A stretch of 64,000 bases of DNA from Chryseobacterium oleae. Lineage in GTDB: Bacteria > Bacteroidota > Bacteroidia > Flavobacteriales > Weeksellaceae. Each line of letters opens with the position of its first letter. Position 1 is the first letter of the stretch. The stretch spans positions 372,001 to 436,000 of the forward strand of contig NZ_FOVD01000001.1 of NCBI RefSeq assembly GCF_900115055.1, in the 5' to 3' direction. The notes under the pieces are model-generated. The model saw nothing but the letters and a program-made list of their open reading frames with translations, was not told the DNA's origin and did no database searches. The position numbers and the translations under genes are program-made. Below are positions 24,987-35,021 of this stretch, in pieces.

Positions 24987-26087
24987 ATGAAAAAACTTTA
25001 CGCTACAATAGGATTATTTCTAGCAACACTTGTAAGTGCACAGGTGCCTCAGGCTTTCAGCTACCAGACGATTGCTTTCAATGCTTCGGGTGCGCCTATT
25101 GCCAACGGAAATGTCTCTTTTAAAATAAGCATTCTTGAAAATACAGCTACAGGCCCTGTTTTATATACTGAAACGCATACGAAAACAACCAACGCAAAAG
25201 GATTGGTTAATCTTAATATCGGCCAGGGAACATCTTCTACAGGGACGTTTGCGGGAATCAACTGGGGAACAAATACTAAATTCGTCAAAGTGGAAATGGA
25301 TCCTCAGGGAGGTTCAAACTACACTAATGTGGGGGTTAATCAGCTGATGAGTGTTCCTTATGCACAGGTAAGTAAAACCGTTGTTACAGGCGCTGGACAA
25401 GGCATTACGCTTGTTTCTCCGAACGGAACCAATTATACTTTAAACGTAAGTGATTCCGGAACATTGAATCTGCCGGCAAGTTCGGGTTCCAGTTCACAGC
25501 TGCCAGCCAATTTATATGTTTATGGAACTTATAATAACTTTAATGCAGCTTCTGCAGATCTTTTGAGAACCAATGTCACCAAAATAGGCTACAAATATCT
25601 GCCTGCCAATTCACAGATCAAGTTCATTGCGGCTCCAAACGCGAGCGCTCAAAATTACGGTTCTGACAGTCAGGGCAATCTGGTCATCAATGGAACTGCC
25701 TTTAATATTTCTTCCAACGGGTTTTATAAGATTGAAGTCACTAATAATCCCGGAAATCCTATAAAAACGTTCAATTTCAGTCCGGATGTTTTACTCAACA
25801 CTTATGGATCTACACAGTCTCCGTTCACTTATACTCCCGCAACAAATAAATTTTCATTCAATATTACAGGAGCTACTTCTACGAACTTTACAGGATTTAA
25901 AATTAGTCTTTCGCCGGGAGGAGCTACTAACAGCGAAGCATTAGGAGATAACCTGAATGATGGAAACTTTGACATCGGCGGATCATGGATTACGCTGCCC
26001 AACCTTACCACTACACCAAAAAGTTTCAAAATCGAATTCAATATCAATTTTGATGCTACCGGAAGTTATACAATCACACCCCTATAA
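24987..26087 (+). CDS. Secreted protein with Bacteroidota N-terminal repeat and beta-sandwich domains
   Basis: A 366-aa exported protein with signal peptide MKKLYATIGLFLATLVSAQ. Residues about 20-130 match an N-terminal module common in this phylum (VPQAFSYQTIAFNASGAPIA, ISILENTATGPVLYTETHTK, TNAKGLVNLNIGQG). A Ser/Gly-rich linker follows, then two domains of SusE/SusF-like strand pattern (LYVYGTYNNFNAASADLLRT; GFYKIEVTNNPGNPIKTFNF), which in other proteins bind glycan. It is the second gene of an operon with the T9SS-tagged protein and ends at a perfect terminator. A role at the cell surface or in ligand binding is likely. Confidence 0.78.
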   Translation: MKKLYATIGLFLATLVSAQVPQAFSYQTIAFNASGAPIANGNVSFKISILENTATGPVLYTETHTKTTNAKGLVNLNIGQGTSSTGTFAGINWGTNTKFVKVEMDPQGGSNYTNVGVNQLMSVPYAQVSKTVVTGAGQGITLVSPNGTNYTLNVSDSGTLNLPASSGSSSQLPANLYVYGTYNNFNAASADLLRTNVTKIGYKYLPANSQIKFIAAPNASAQNYGSDSQGNLVINGTAFNISSNGFYKIEVTNNPGNPIKTFNFSPDVLLNTYGSTQSPFTYTPATNKFSFNITGATSTNFTGFKISLSPGGATNSEALGDNLNDGNFDIGGSWITLPNLTTTPKSFKIEFNINFDATGSYTITPL

Positions 26088-26091
26088 ATTT

Positions 26092-26116
26092 AAAGAGGCC
26101 CGGGCCTCTTTTTTTA
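26092..26116 (+). terminator. Intrinsic terminator
   Basis: A perfect palindrome AGAGGCCCGGGCCTCT followed by seven T, just after the gene at 24987-26087. Confidence 0.93.
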
Positions 26117-26160
26117 TGCAAAATACCTTCATAAAACAATCATATTTAGTAAATTTGTGA

Positions 26161-28413
<2,253 letters not shown>

Positions 28414-28433
28414 TTTTCCAGTTTTGATATAAA

Positions 28434-28463
28434 TGAAAGCTCCTTTTTTAAGGGGCTTTTTTT
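28434..28463 (+). terminator. Terminator after icd
   Basis: AAAGCTCCTT pairs with AAGGGGCTTT (one G-U pair), followed by a T-run. Confidence 0.82.
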
Positions 28464-28860
28464 GTTTTTAAGGTTGAGATTGAGGATAAGTTAAGATTAT
28501 GATTCCGTTGAGTTTTAAGTTTTGGCTAAAGCCAATGGATTCTTTTCATTGATGAAAACGGGCTAAAGCCCGTCCCTATTGAATTTTTAAACTTTTTTTG
28601 TTTTAAGATTGAGATTATGGATAATAAGGTTAAGATTATTAAACCATCGAGCTTTATGTTTTGGCTGAAGCCAATCGATTCTTTTCATTCATGAAAACGG
28701 GCTAAAGCCCGTCCCTATTGAATTTTTAACTTTTTTTCTAAGATATTGAGGACAATAAGGATAAGATTAAGGTAAACCGTTGAATTTAGGTTTTGGCTGA
28801 AGCCAATTGATTCTTTTTACTGATCAAAACGGGCTAAAGCCCGTCCCTATAGAATCTTCA
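28464..28860. repeat. Three-copy repeat (about 132-139 bp) with paired palindromes
   Basis: Each unit holds TTGGCTAAAGCCAA (or TTGGCTGAAGCCAA) and then, 23-24 bases on, CGGGCTAAAGCCCG followed by TCCCTATTGAATTT or a close variant. The palindromes lie at 28522, 28661 and 28793 (first) and at 28559, 28698 and 28830 (second). Preceding AT-rich parts of the units are also similar. No gene is in this region. Confidence 0.92.
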
Positions 28861-28882
28861 CATCAATATATATAGCGGCACC

Positions 28883-28972
28883 CCCTAATCCCTAATCCCT
28901 AATCCCTAATCCCTAATCCCTAATCCCTATCACCTGCAACCTATCACCTGCAACCTATCACCTGCCACCTCA
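28883..28972. repeat. CCCTAAT heptamer array followed by CACCTGCAACCTAT words
   Basis: Six perfect copies of CCCTAAT (28883-28924) are followed by CCCTAT, then a 14-base word CACCTGCAACCTAT in two perfect copies and a third partial, changed one. The region abuts the stop of the HxlR gene. Confidence 0.95.
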
Positions 28973-28975
28973 CAC

Positions 28976-29332
28976 CTACCCCTCTACAATCACCCTCCTG
29001 TGCGCTCTTCCCCAGTTGATCATTTCAGCGATGATATTCCCAAAAGTCCGGCAGTATTCTGTAGGTTCATATTCAATTAAAACAGGTGTTTCAGGGTACA
29101 CATTTCTTTTCAGCAGTTTGTTAAGTTCCATGTCTTTAAGTTCTTTTGAAAGCATTCTGGTAGTGATTCCCGGAATGCTTCTTTCAATTTCACGGAAACG
29201 TCTGTTCCCGTTACAGATTGAATTAATTACAGGAATTCGCCACTTCCCTCCAATAAAATAAAGGGTATCCTGCAGGGCACGTAATTCTTCGGTCTGATCT
29301 CTTCCCATGTTGGCAAAGTTAAATGATATCAT
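28976..29332 (-). CDS. HxlR-family transcriptional regulator
   Basis: A 118-aa winged helix-turn-helix repressor/activator. Family landmarks are TLYFIGGKWRIPVINSICNG, RFREIERSIPGITTRMLSKE, LKDMELNKLLKR and YEPTEYCRTFGNIIAEMINW. One cysteine lies in the N-terminal helix and one near position 97 (EYCRTF), either of which could sense oxidants or electrophiles as in some family members. It is divergent from an SDR gene across 78 bases that contain a strong inverted repeat, so it probably controls both. The ATG at 29332 is used; an internal ATG at 29308 is also possible. Confidence 0.92.
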   Translation of the reverse strand: MISFNFANMGRDQTEELRALQDTLYFIGGKWRIPVINSICNGNRRFREIERSIPGITTRMLSKELKDMELNKLLKRNVYPETPVLIEYEPTEYCRTFGNIIAEMINWGRAHRRVIVEG

Positions 29333-29341
29333 TGACGATAC

Positions 29342-29378
29342 TGGTATACTCTGTGATACTGATTACAAAAGTATACCA
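29342..29378. promoter_or_regulatory. Candidate HxlR operator between hxlR and SDR promoters
   Basis: A perfect inverted repeat TGGTATACT / AGTATACCA with 19 bases between arms. On the plus strand TAACTTTG (29387-29394), a TAnnTTTG -7 box, follows the right arm. On the minus strand TACTTTTG (29366-29373) overlaps the right arm and serves hxlR. The arms therefore sit where a bound dimer could block both promoters. Confidence 0.75.
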
Positions 29379-29410
29379 AATTGAAATAACTTTGTCAAAA
29401 ATTTTAAGAA

Positions 29411-30157
29411 ATGAAAAAATTCAATAACAAATTGGCATTAATCACCGGTGGAAATAGCGGAATCGGATATGCAACAGCAAAGGAACTCATAGCAGAAGGT
29501 GCGCAAGTCATCATTACAGGAAGACGAAAAGAAGCTGTTGAAAAGGCAGCTCAGGAGCTCGGCGCCATTCCTTTTACGGCAGATCAGTCGAATCTTACCG
29601 ATATTAATCTGTTAAAAGAAGAAGTTGAAAAGAAATTTGGGCCCATTGATATTCTGTTTATCAATGCCGGTATTACAGGAAGTCTCACTTCCATTGAAAA
29701 AATGAGTACCGAAAACTTTGACGAGGTAATGAACATTAATTTCCGGGGTGCTTATTTTACGTTGAGCAAATTGATCCCGCTTCTTAATGAGGGTTCATCA
29801 GTTGTCGTTTTATCATCAATTGTCGCTGGTACCTATAAGCCGAACAGTTCAGTCTATCAGGCAAGCAAAGCTGCCTTAAATTCCATTGCTAAAACCGCAG
29901 CTGCAGAATTGGCTCCAAGGAAAATCAGAGTCAATATGATAAGCCCGGGTCCGACAAAAACTGAAATAATGAATAAAGCCGGCCTTGATGAAGATACTTT
30001 AAAAGGTCTCAATGAGTATCTGATCAGCGAAATTCCTTTAAAGAAAATGGGCACTGCTGAAGATGTGGCCAAACTTGTAACCTATCTTTCCGACCCTGTC
30101 GTTTCAAGCTTTATCACAGGCACTGAAATTATCATGGACGGAGGAATGATCTTGTAG
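29411..30157 (+). CDS. SDR-family oxidoreductase
   Basis: A 248-aa classical short-chain dehydrogenase/reductase. The cofactor motif is ITGGNSGIGYATAKEL, NAG is in LFINAGITG, the catalytic Ser is in LSSIVAGTYK, and Tyr and Lys are in SVYQASKAAL. Other pieces are SPGPTKTEIM and FITGTEIIMDGGM. TGRRKEA after the second strand fits NADP binding. It is probably induced through the divergent HxlR regulator; the substrate (often a quinone or aldehyde in such pairs) is not known. It ends at a terminator. Confidence 0.93.
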   Translation: MKKFNNKLALITGGNSGIGYATAKELIAEGAQVIITGRRKEAVEKAAQELGAIPFTADQSNLTDINLLKEEVEKKFGPIDILFINAGITGSLTSIEKMSTENFDEVMNINFRGAYFTLSKLIPLLNEGSSVVVLSSIVAGTYKPNSSVYQASKAALNSIAKTAAAELAPRKIRVNMISPGPTKTEIMNKAGLDEDTLKGLNEYLISEIPLKKMGTAEDVAKLVTYLSDPVVSSFITGTEIIMDGGMIL

Positions 30158-30168
30158 TTAAGAATGAA

Positions 30169-30225
30169 AATCAAAGGCCGGAAATGAATGAAGACTCAAA
30201 CCAATTCCGGCTTCCTTGATTTTTA
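30169..30225 (+). terminator. Terminator after the SDR gene
   Basis: AATCAAAGGCCGGAA pairs with TTCCGGCTTCCTTGATT (two-base bulge), followed by TTTT. The loop is 21 bases. Confidence 0.7.
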
Positions 30226-30241
30226 ACCTAAAAAAATTCCT

Positions 30242-30311
30242 TCCTCATCTTTCAATTTGTCCGGTTCACCTCATTTCAAATTTCAGAACCTTACCGAAGC
30301 TTCTACTTTTG
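30242..30311 (+). promoter_or_regulatory. Promoter of the haem/P460 operon with candidate LytTR site
   Basis: -7 box TACTTTTG (30304-30311). Exactly 53 bases upstream of it stands TTCAATTTGTCCGG, followed by YTSACC. The same 53-base spacing and both elements recur upstream of the DUF1223 gene. GGTTCACCT (30263-30271) has a weaker partner TCCTCATCT 21 bases before it, the spacing of LytTR direct repeats. No good -33 TTG is present, as expected for an activator-dependent promoter. Confidence 0.6.
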
Positions 30312-30332
30312 ACCCATAAAAAATGATATAAT

Positions 30333-31313
30333 ATGGACTCAGTAAAGAAAAAAAAAACAGCAAAACCCATAGCCATTATATTTCTGACAGTCGTGGGCGT
30401 CTTTACCGTTTTACAGCTTTTCAACAAGCCTTTGGAAGGAAAACCTGTTGCAAAAAAAATCGAGGCTCCCCGTGAGGTTCTTGCGATTCTGGAAAACTCT
30501 TGTTTTAATTGTCACTCCAATGAACAGAAACTGAGCTGGTATGACAAGATTGCCCCTGTATCCTGGGCTGTCAATAAGGATATAAAAAGAGCTAAAGAAG
30601 TTTTGAATTTTTCGGAATGGAATTACTCCGAAGGCGAGCATAAGGGAAAAATGTATGCCATTTTAAATATGATGCAAAGCGGGAAAATGCCGCTGCATGA
30701 GTATACACTGCTCCATCCGTCGGCTAAAATCACGAAAAAAGATATTGAAACCATTAGAAAGTATACTCTTTCATTATCAGGTCTTACTTCCACAAAACAG
30801 GAAAAAGATCCGCATCAGAGCATTGAAACCCATCATAACTCAACTCCGGCGAAATTCCCGGTTTCTCCCAATGGAGTACAATATACAGATGCGTTTAAAA
30901 ACTGGAAGGTGATCAGTATGAGTACGCTTTTTGATCATTCCATCAGGGTTATTTATGGAAATGATATTGCGATAAAAGCCATTGAAACAGAAAATTTTCA
31001 TCCGTGGCCAGACGGAAGCATTGTTGTAAAATCAGTTTGGAAGCAGGAAAATTTCGCAGACGGAGAAGTGAGAGCCGGCGAATTTGTCAATGCTCAGTTT
31101 ATGGTCAAAGATGCTAAGAAATATACAGATACGGAAGGCTGGGGATTTGCAAAGTTTTCTGGAAATGACCTTCATCCAACGGGAAAAACAGCCTCATTCG
31201 CGAAAGAGTCCTGTATCGCCTGTCACCGCCAGCTAGCCGAAAAAACAGGCTATTTATTTGATGTTCCTATGAAAGTAAATACCGAAAGATTAATTAAAAA
31301 CCTTGAGAAATAA
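30333..31313 (+). CDS. Di-haem protein: haem-binding domain fused to cytochrome P460-like domain
   Basis: A 326-aa protein anchored by an N-terminal membrane helix (about 11-29) with the rest periplasmic. Residues about 45-145 form a haem-binding domain with CFNCHSN (Cys57, Cys60, His61), then WAVNKDIKRAKEVLNFSEWN. Residues about 175-320 form a cytochrome P460 domain with WKVISMSTLFDHSIRVIYGN and a second C-type haem site CIACHRQ (Cys294, Cys297, His298). P460 family members oxidise or bind small nitrogen species; the lysine cross-link cannot be judged here. It overlaps the next gene by one base (TAATG), so translation is coupled. Confidence 0.88.
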   Translation: MDSVKKKKTAKPIAIIFLTVVGVFTVLQLFNKPLEGKPVAKKIEAPREVLAILENSCFNCHSNEQKLSWYDKIAPVSWAVNKDIKRAKEVLNFSEWNYSEGEHKGKMYAILNMMQSGKMPLHEYTLLHPSAKITKKDIETIRKYTLSLSGLTSTKQEKDPHQSIETHHNSTPAKFPVSPNGVQYTDAFKNWKVISMSTLFDHSIRVIYGNDIAIKAIETENFHPWPDGSIVVKSVWKQENFADGEVRAGEFVNAQFMVKDAKKYTDTEGWGFAKFSGNDLHPTGKTASFAKESCIACHRQLAEKTGYLFDVPMKVNTERLIKNLEK

Positions 31314-31753
31314 TGAAAAAAATACTATTCATCACGCTGTCTATCTGTGCTTTGTTTACTGCCTGTAAAATTGATGAGCCGGATAAAGATTTAAAACGTA
31401 TTGTTTTCGATCCGGGAGATTTAAAGTTCATTTCCACTTCATTAAATACGAAAAAAGAAACCTCATCCGCACTGTATGGAAACCCGGAAGCTCTAGTCTC
31501 TTTATCAGGTGAAAATAATCAACTAAAAAAAGGTTCTGTGATCAAATTAGTCACCTGGAAATATCATGACAATCCGCAATACATCGGAGGAACCATTACC
31601 GGTGAATTATTGAGTGTTGAAACCGTTCAGGCTGATCATAACGGAAACGTTTCCTATAAAATACAAAACACTTCCGGAACTGAAAATGTTCAACCCGACA
31701 AAGAAGAACGAATACGGTATATCATGACTTACAAACCAGTTACAAGACCTTAA
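31313..31753 (+). CDS. Lipoprotein of unknown function in cytochrome P460 operon
   Basis: A 146-aa protein with lipobox FTAC (Cys18). The mature part is beta-strand-rich (LKRIVFDPGDLKFISTSLNT, GGTITGELLSVETVQAD, VSYKIQNTSGTENVQP). No family was recognised. Its start overlaps the stop of the di-haem gene, so it is made together with that protein and may be its periplasmic or membrane partner. A Cys-ligated lipid anchor and the absence of CxxCH suggest it does not bind haem itself. Confidence 0.78.
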   Translation: MKKILFITLSICALFTACKIDEPDKDLKRIVFDPGDLKFISTSLNTKKETSSALYGNPEALVSLSGENNQLKKGSVIKLVTWKYHDNPQYIGGTITGELLSVETVQADHNGNVSYKIQNTSGTENVQPDKEERIRYIMTYKPVTRP

Positions 31754-31798
31754 AAAACACTCTGAAGCTGAATATCCGGCTTCGGAGTGTTTTTTTTG
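31752..31798 (+). terminator. Terminator after the P460 operon
   Basis: AACACTCTGAAGC pairs with GCTTCGGAGTGTT (one G-U pair), followed by eight T. Confidence 0.9.
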
Positions 31799-31799
31799 A

Positions 31800-31925
31800 A
31801 TGGTTAATTTGTGAATGGTCAATTTTTGCTGACGCAAAGTCAATTGTCAATCTTCACAGCAAAAATTCACAAGCGAAGCGAATTCACCGTTCACCATTCA
31901 CCATAACTATTCACCCTACTCTTCT
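31800..31925. repeat. Imperfect inverted low-complexity words
   Basis: GAATGG-TTAATTTGTGAATGG and TTTTTGCTG near the left are mirrored by CAGCAAAAA and CCATTCACCA on the right, with a degenerate AATTCACCGTTCACCATTCA stretch. It is an intergenic simple-sequence island of the kind seen elsewhere in the window. No gene. Confidence 0.65.
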
Positions 31926-31973
31926 TTTTAAAAATAAAAAACCCTAATTTCACTTCTCAAAATCTCTGTTCTC

Positions 31974-32990
31974 ATGCAACAGCAAAAAGTAAAAATTTCA
32001 TCGGCTATCATCTGGATAAGTTCCCTTTTCCTGGGTATTTTATCTTCCGTTCCTCAGTTAGCTTCCCATGAATTCAACTGGAAAGAAGCGGCTGTAAATT
32101 CAGCAATAACGTCAGCGTTTTCCGTGATTATGTGGTATCTTAATATTTACCTTCTCAACCGTAGTGCAGGGAGACGGAGACAGGATATTTCGTATTCAAG
32201 ATTATTAACGGTCTTAGCATTTGGAATGGTCATTATGTTTGGCTTAGCCTGGATCCAGCAGCTTATTTTATCACATATCAATTTCGGTCCGGTGATGCTG
32301 ATGGTGGAAGTCAGGGGAATCCTGATTAATTTGGTCTGCTATATGTTCTTAACGCTGCTTCAGAATAATTATGCAGGACAACAGATACAGCTGGAACTGG
32401 AAAAAGTAAAAAGTGATAATCTGGGTGCCCAATATGAATTATTAAAACAACAGGTCAATCCCCATTTTCTCTTCAACAGCCTGAATACTTTAAAATCAAT
32501 GGCAGAAACCAACGATTCGGAAACGGTGGACTTTGTTATCAAACTTTCCGATTTTTACAGATTCACGTTGGAAAGCAGGAAATTAGACCTTATTTCAGTT
32601 CGGGAAGAAATGAACATCATTGAAGCTTATCTTTTTCTCCAGAAAGCACGTTTTGGTGAAGGAATTACATTCACCAACGAACTTAAGAATGAAGATCTTA
32701 AAACCCTTATTCCACCTTTTACCATGCAGCTTCTGGTAGAAAACTGCATCAAGCACAATATTGTATCGCAAAGCAAGCCGCTGCACATCAGGATCTACAG
32801 TTCGGAGGACAGAATCATTATTGAAAACCCGATTCAGCGGAAAATAGCTACAGAAGATTCCCTTGGCGTTGGCCTGGATAATATTAAAATGCGTTTCAGA
32901 CACCTGCTGGAACAGGATATCGAAATTCATTCAGACGAAAAAACTTTTCAAATAAAACTACCTTTAATCCATGAATATCATCATCATTGA
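31974..32990 (+). CDS. LytS-type sensor histidine kinase
   Basis: A 338-aa membrane sensor with four hydrophobic helices in residues about 8-130 and a linker coiled coil (about 135-160). A histidine-kinase domain follows with the phospho-acceptor His164 in KQQVNPHFLFNSLNTLKS. The ATPase N box is VENCIKHNIV, and a late GVGLDNIKMRFRHL is present. It belongs to the LytS/YehU-like 5TM-related class that pairs with LytTR regulators. It has a short periplasmic part, so signals probably come from the membrane. It overlaps the regulator gene by 20 bases. Confidence 0.93.
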   Translation: MQQQKVKISSAIIWISSLFLGILSSVPQLASHEFNWKEAAVNSAITSAFSVIMWYLNIYLLNRSAGRRRQDISYSRLLTVLAFGMVIMFGLAWIQQLILSHINFGPVMLMVEVRGILINLVCYMFLTLLQNNYAGQQIQLELEKVKSDNLGAQYELLKQQVNPHFLFNSLNTLKSMAETNDSETVDFVIKLSDFYRFTLESRKLDLISVREEMNIIEAYLFLQKARFGEGITFTNELKNEDLKTLIPPFTMQLLVENCIKHNIVSQSKPLHIRIYSSEDRIIIENPIQRKIATEDSLGVGLDNIKMRFRHLLEQDIEIHSDEKTFQIKLPLIHEYHHH

Positions 32991-33732
32991 AGACGAATTT
33001 AGAGCGGCAAAGTCCCTTCAGAACCTTATTTTAGATTTAAAACCGGAATCTAAAATTCTTGGCGTTTATGACAGTATTGAAGCCAGTGTTGAAGCTTTAT
33101 CAAAAGACATCAAGCCGGATCTTATTTTTATGGATATCCAGCTCTCAGACGGTCTTTCATTCGAGATCTTTAAAGCGGTAGATATCACCTGTCCTATCAT
33201 TTTCTGTACCGCATTTGACCAATATATGCTGGATGCATTCAAAAGCAAGGGTGTAGATTATGTGCTGAAACCTTTTTCCCGTGATGATATTTCGGAAGCG
33301 CTGAAAAAAGTTGACGAACTCAGGAAATTCTTCCAAAAGAATGATCTTCCCGATATTGAATCGCTGCTTCAGAAGATCAGCCAGCCTACAGGAAAAAGCA
33401 CCTTTCTTGTTTTTAAAAATCAAAAATACACGACCATTCCCACAGAAAGTGTTGCCTATTTTTATATCCATAATGAAATCACACATCTTGTGACCTTTGA
33501 TAAGGAACAGTTCCAGCTTTCTCAACCGCTTGGACAGGTTGCTGAACAAGTTTCCGGGAAACAATTTTTCAGAATCAACCGACAGTATCTGGTCAGTTTT
33601 AAGGCAATCAAGGAAATGGAGCATTATTTCCAGCGTAAAATTCTGGTTAAGCTTGTTATTGAAACTCCTGAAAAACTCCTGATCAACAAAGAGAAAACGC
33701 ACGGTTTCTTCACCTGGCTGGAAGACCGTTAA
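32971..33732 (+). CDS. LytTR-family response regulator
   Basis: A 253-aa regulator. The receiver domain (1 to about 120) has acidic Asp8/Glu9 pocket residues, phospho-acceptor Asp55 in LIFMDIQLSDG, and Lys in VLKPFSRDDI. The LytTR DNA-binding domain (about 145-250) shows NEITHLVTFDKEQFQLSQPL and FFRINRQYLVSFKAIKEMEH. Family members bind two 9-bp direct repeats about 21 bp apart, and candidate sites with that spacing lie upstream of the two adjacent transcription units. The sensor gene overlaps its start, so they form one unit. Confidence 0.95.
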   Translation: MNIIIIEDEFRAAKSLQNLILDLKPESKILGVYDSIEASVEALSKDIKPDLIFMDIQLSDGLSFEIFKAVDITCPIIFCTAFDQYMLDAFKSKGVDYVLKPFSRDDISEALKKVDELRKFFQKNDLPDIESLLQKISQPTGKSTFLVFKNQKYTTIPTESVAYFYIHNEITHLVTFDKEQFQLSQPLGQVAEQVSGKQFFRINRQYLVSFKAIKEMEHYFQRKILVKLVIETPEKLLINKEKTHGFFTWLEDR

Positions 33733-33763
33733 CCTCTTACATTTTAGACCTGATTATTTTCCG

Positions 33764-33833
33764 GGTTCGCCCTTCAATTTGTCCGGCTGACCCTTTTTTA
33801 TATTCTTTCGCGCTTACTGAGCAGCTACTTTTG
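33764..33833 (+). promoter_or_regulatory. Promoter of DUF1223 gene with LytTR-like direct repeat
   Basis: GGTTCGCCC (33764-33772) and GGCTGACCC (33785-33793) are direct repeats with a 12-base spacer (21-base period), and TTCAATTTGTCC lies between them. The -7 box TACTTTTG is at 33826-33833, 53 bases from TTCAATTT, exactly as in the P460 promoter. The start codon follows 17 bases later. Confidence 0.62.
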
Positions 33834-33850
33834 AATCAAAATTAAAAGAA

Positions 33851-34627
33851 ATGATTCTTAAAAACCTCTTAACCGTAAGCGTTTTTACCGCATTTATGTT
33901 CGCTGCTTCTGCGTTCATACAGAAAGACGAAATTAAAACAACCTCTAAAGACACTGCATCTGACAACAATGGTTTTGCAGTTTTGGAACTTTTTACTTCA
34001 GAAGGCTGTTCAAGCTGTCCTCCCGCAGATGACCTGATGGGACAGATCCAGAAAGAATACAAAGACCAACAGGTTTACATCCTTTCTTATCACGTAGATT
34101 ACTGGAACCGTCTCGGATGGAAAGACAGGTTCAGCAGTGCTGAAAATTCCCAACGGCAACAAGCATACAGCCGACTCCTCAAATCACAAACTTATACACC
34201 ACAATTGGTTATCAATGGAAAAACTGAGTTTGTAGGTTCTGACCGAAATGCCATAGAAAATGCGATTCAAAAGACTATCCCTGATTCTAAAAATGCTTCT
34301 ATAAACCTTTCCGCAGCTGTTTCACAAAAAGCAATCACCGTTAGTTTTAAAACAACTCAAGCTGATTCTCAAAGTAAATTACTGATCAATCTGGTTGAAA
34401 AGAAATCATCCACTCAGGTGAATGGCGGTGAAAATGAAGGACACCGTCTGCAGCACTGGCAGATTGTGCATAAGCAAGAACAGATCTCACTGAAAGATCA
34501 TCCGGAAGGAACTGTGAATCTTACACTTCCCGAGAACTTCTCTCCGGATAACTGGGAAATCATTGGATTTATTCAGAATCCGAAGACCGGAACTATTTCC
34601 GGAGTATCCAGGGCTATTATCCAGTAA
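33851..34627 (+). CDS. DUF1223 protein (thioredoxin-like, exported)
   Basis: A 258-aa DUF1223 protein. An N-terminal hydrophobic export segment (MILKNLLTVSVFTAFMFAAS) is followed by the thioredoxin-like start FAVLELFTSEGCSSCPPADD with the C-S-S-C pair Cys53/Cys56. Other pieces are ILSYHVDYWNRLGWKDRFSS and TYTPQLVINGKTEFVG. The C-terminal half adds a beta domain (INLVEKKSSTQVNGGENEGH). The redox-active CxxC suggests disulphide or copper-related work in the periplasm, which is inference. Its promoter is of the same type as that of the di-haem operon upstream of the two-component genes. Confidence 0.9.
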   Translation: MILKNLLTVSVFTAFMFAASAFIQKDEIKTTSKDTASDNNGFAVLELFTSEGCSSCPPADDLMGQIQKEYKDQQVYILSYHVDYWNRLGWKDRFSSAENSQRQQAYSRLLKSQTYTPQLVINGKTEFVGSDRNAIENAIQKTIPDSKNASINLSAAVSQKAITVSFKTTQADSQSKLLINLVEKKSSTQVNGGENEGHRLQHWQIVHKQEQISLKDHPEGTVNLTLPENFSPDNWEIIGFIQNPKTGTISGVSRAIIQ

Positions 34628-34719
34628 AATAGGTTGGAAATTAATGTACAAATCACATAAAACCTTTGCCTTTTGATCATTCGAAATCATCATCCAAAGA
34701 GTATAAACAATTGTTGGAG

Positions 34720-34897
34720 AATCGCAAAGGCGCTAAGCTCTATCTAAATGTGAAAATTTTAAGGCGCTAGAAAATTAAAAATTTTCAGCAAGGAATAATT
34801 CCAGAAAATCAATCATTATAATACAATCAATCTTATCGAAGATAAAATCTTTGCGCCTTACAACATATAGTTTGAAAAAAAATTGCGCCCTTGCGAT
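34720..34897. repeat. Inverted, degenerate copy of the nested-palindrome element
   Basis: The ends ATCGCAAAGGCGCTAAG and TTGCGCCCTTGCGAT are inverted. Internally ATAAAATCTTTGCGCCTTAC is the reverse complement of the GTAAGGCGCAAAGATTTTAT of the copies near 49 and 53 kb, so this copy is in the opposite orientation. The core GCGAGGAGC block has decayed. A further degenerate piece follows up to about 34985. The gap 34628-35021 has no gene. Confidence 0.75.
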
Positions 34898-35021
34898 AAA
34901 CCAAAATCACTATTCAACAAGTATAAAATACGTGTTGAGAAACGCTAAGACACAAGGCCATATCAAAATAAAAATATTTCAAGGTATTAGAAAACTCAAA
35001 AAAACTTAAAATAATAAAACA

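Noticed and set aside
28883-28972. CRISPR-like short repeats
   Set aside because: The heptamers and 14-mers are directly tandem without spacers; this is a satellite.
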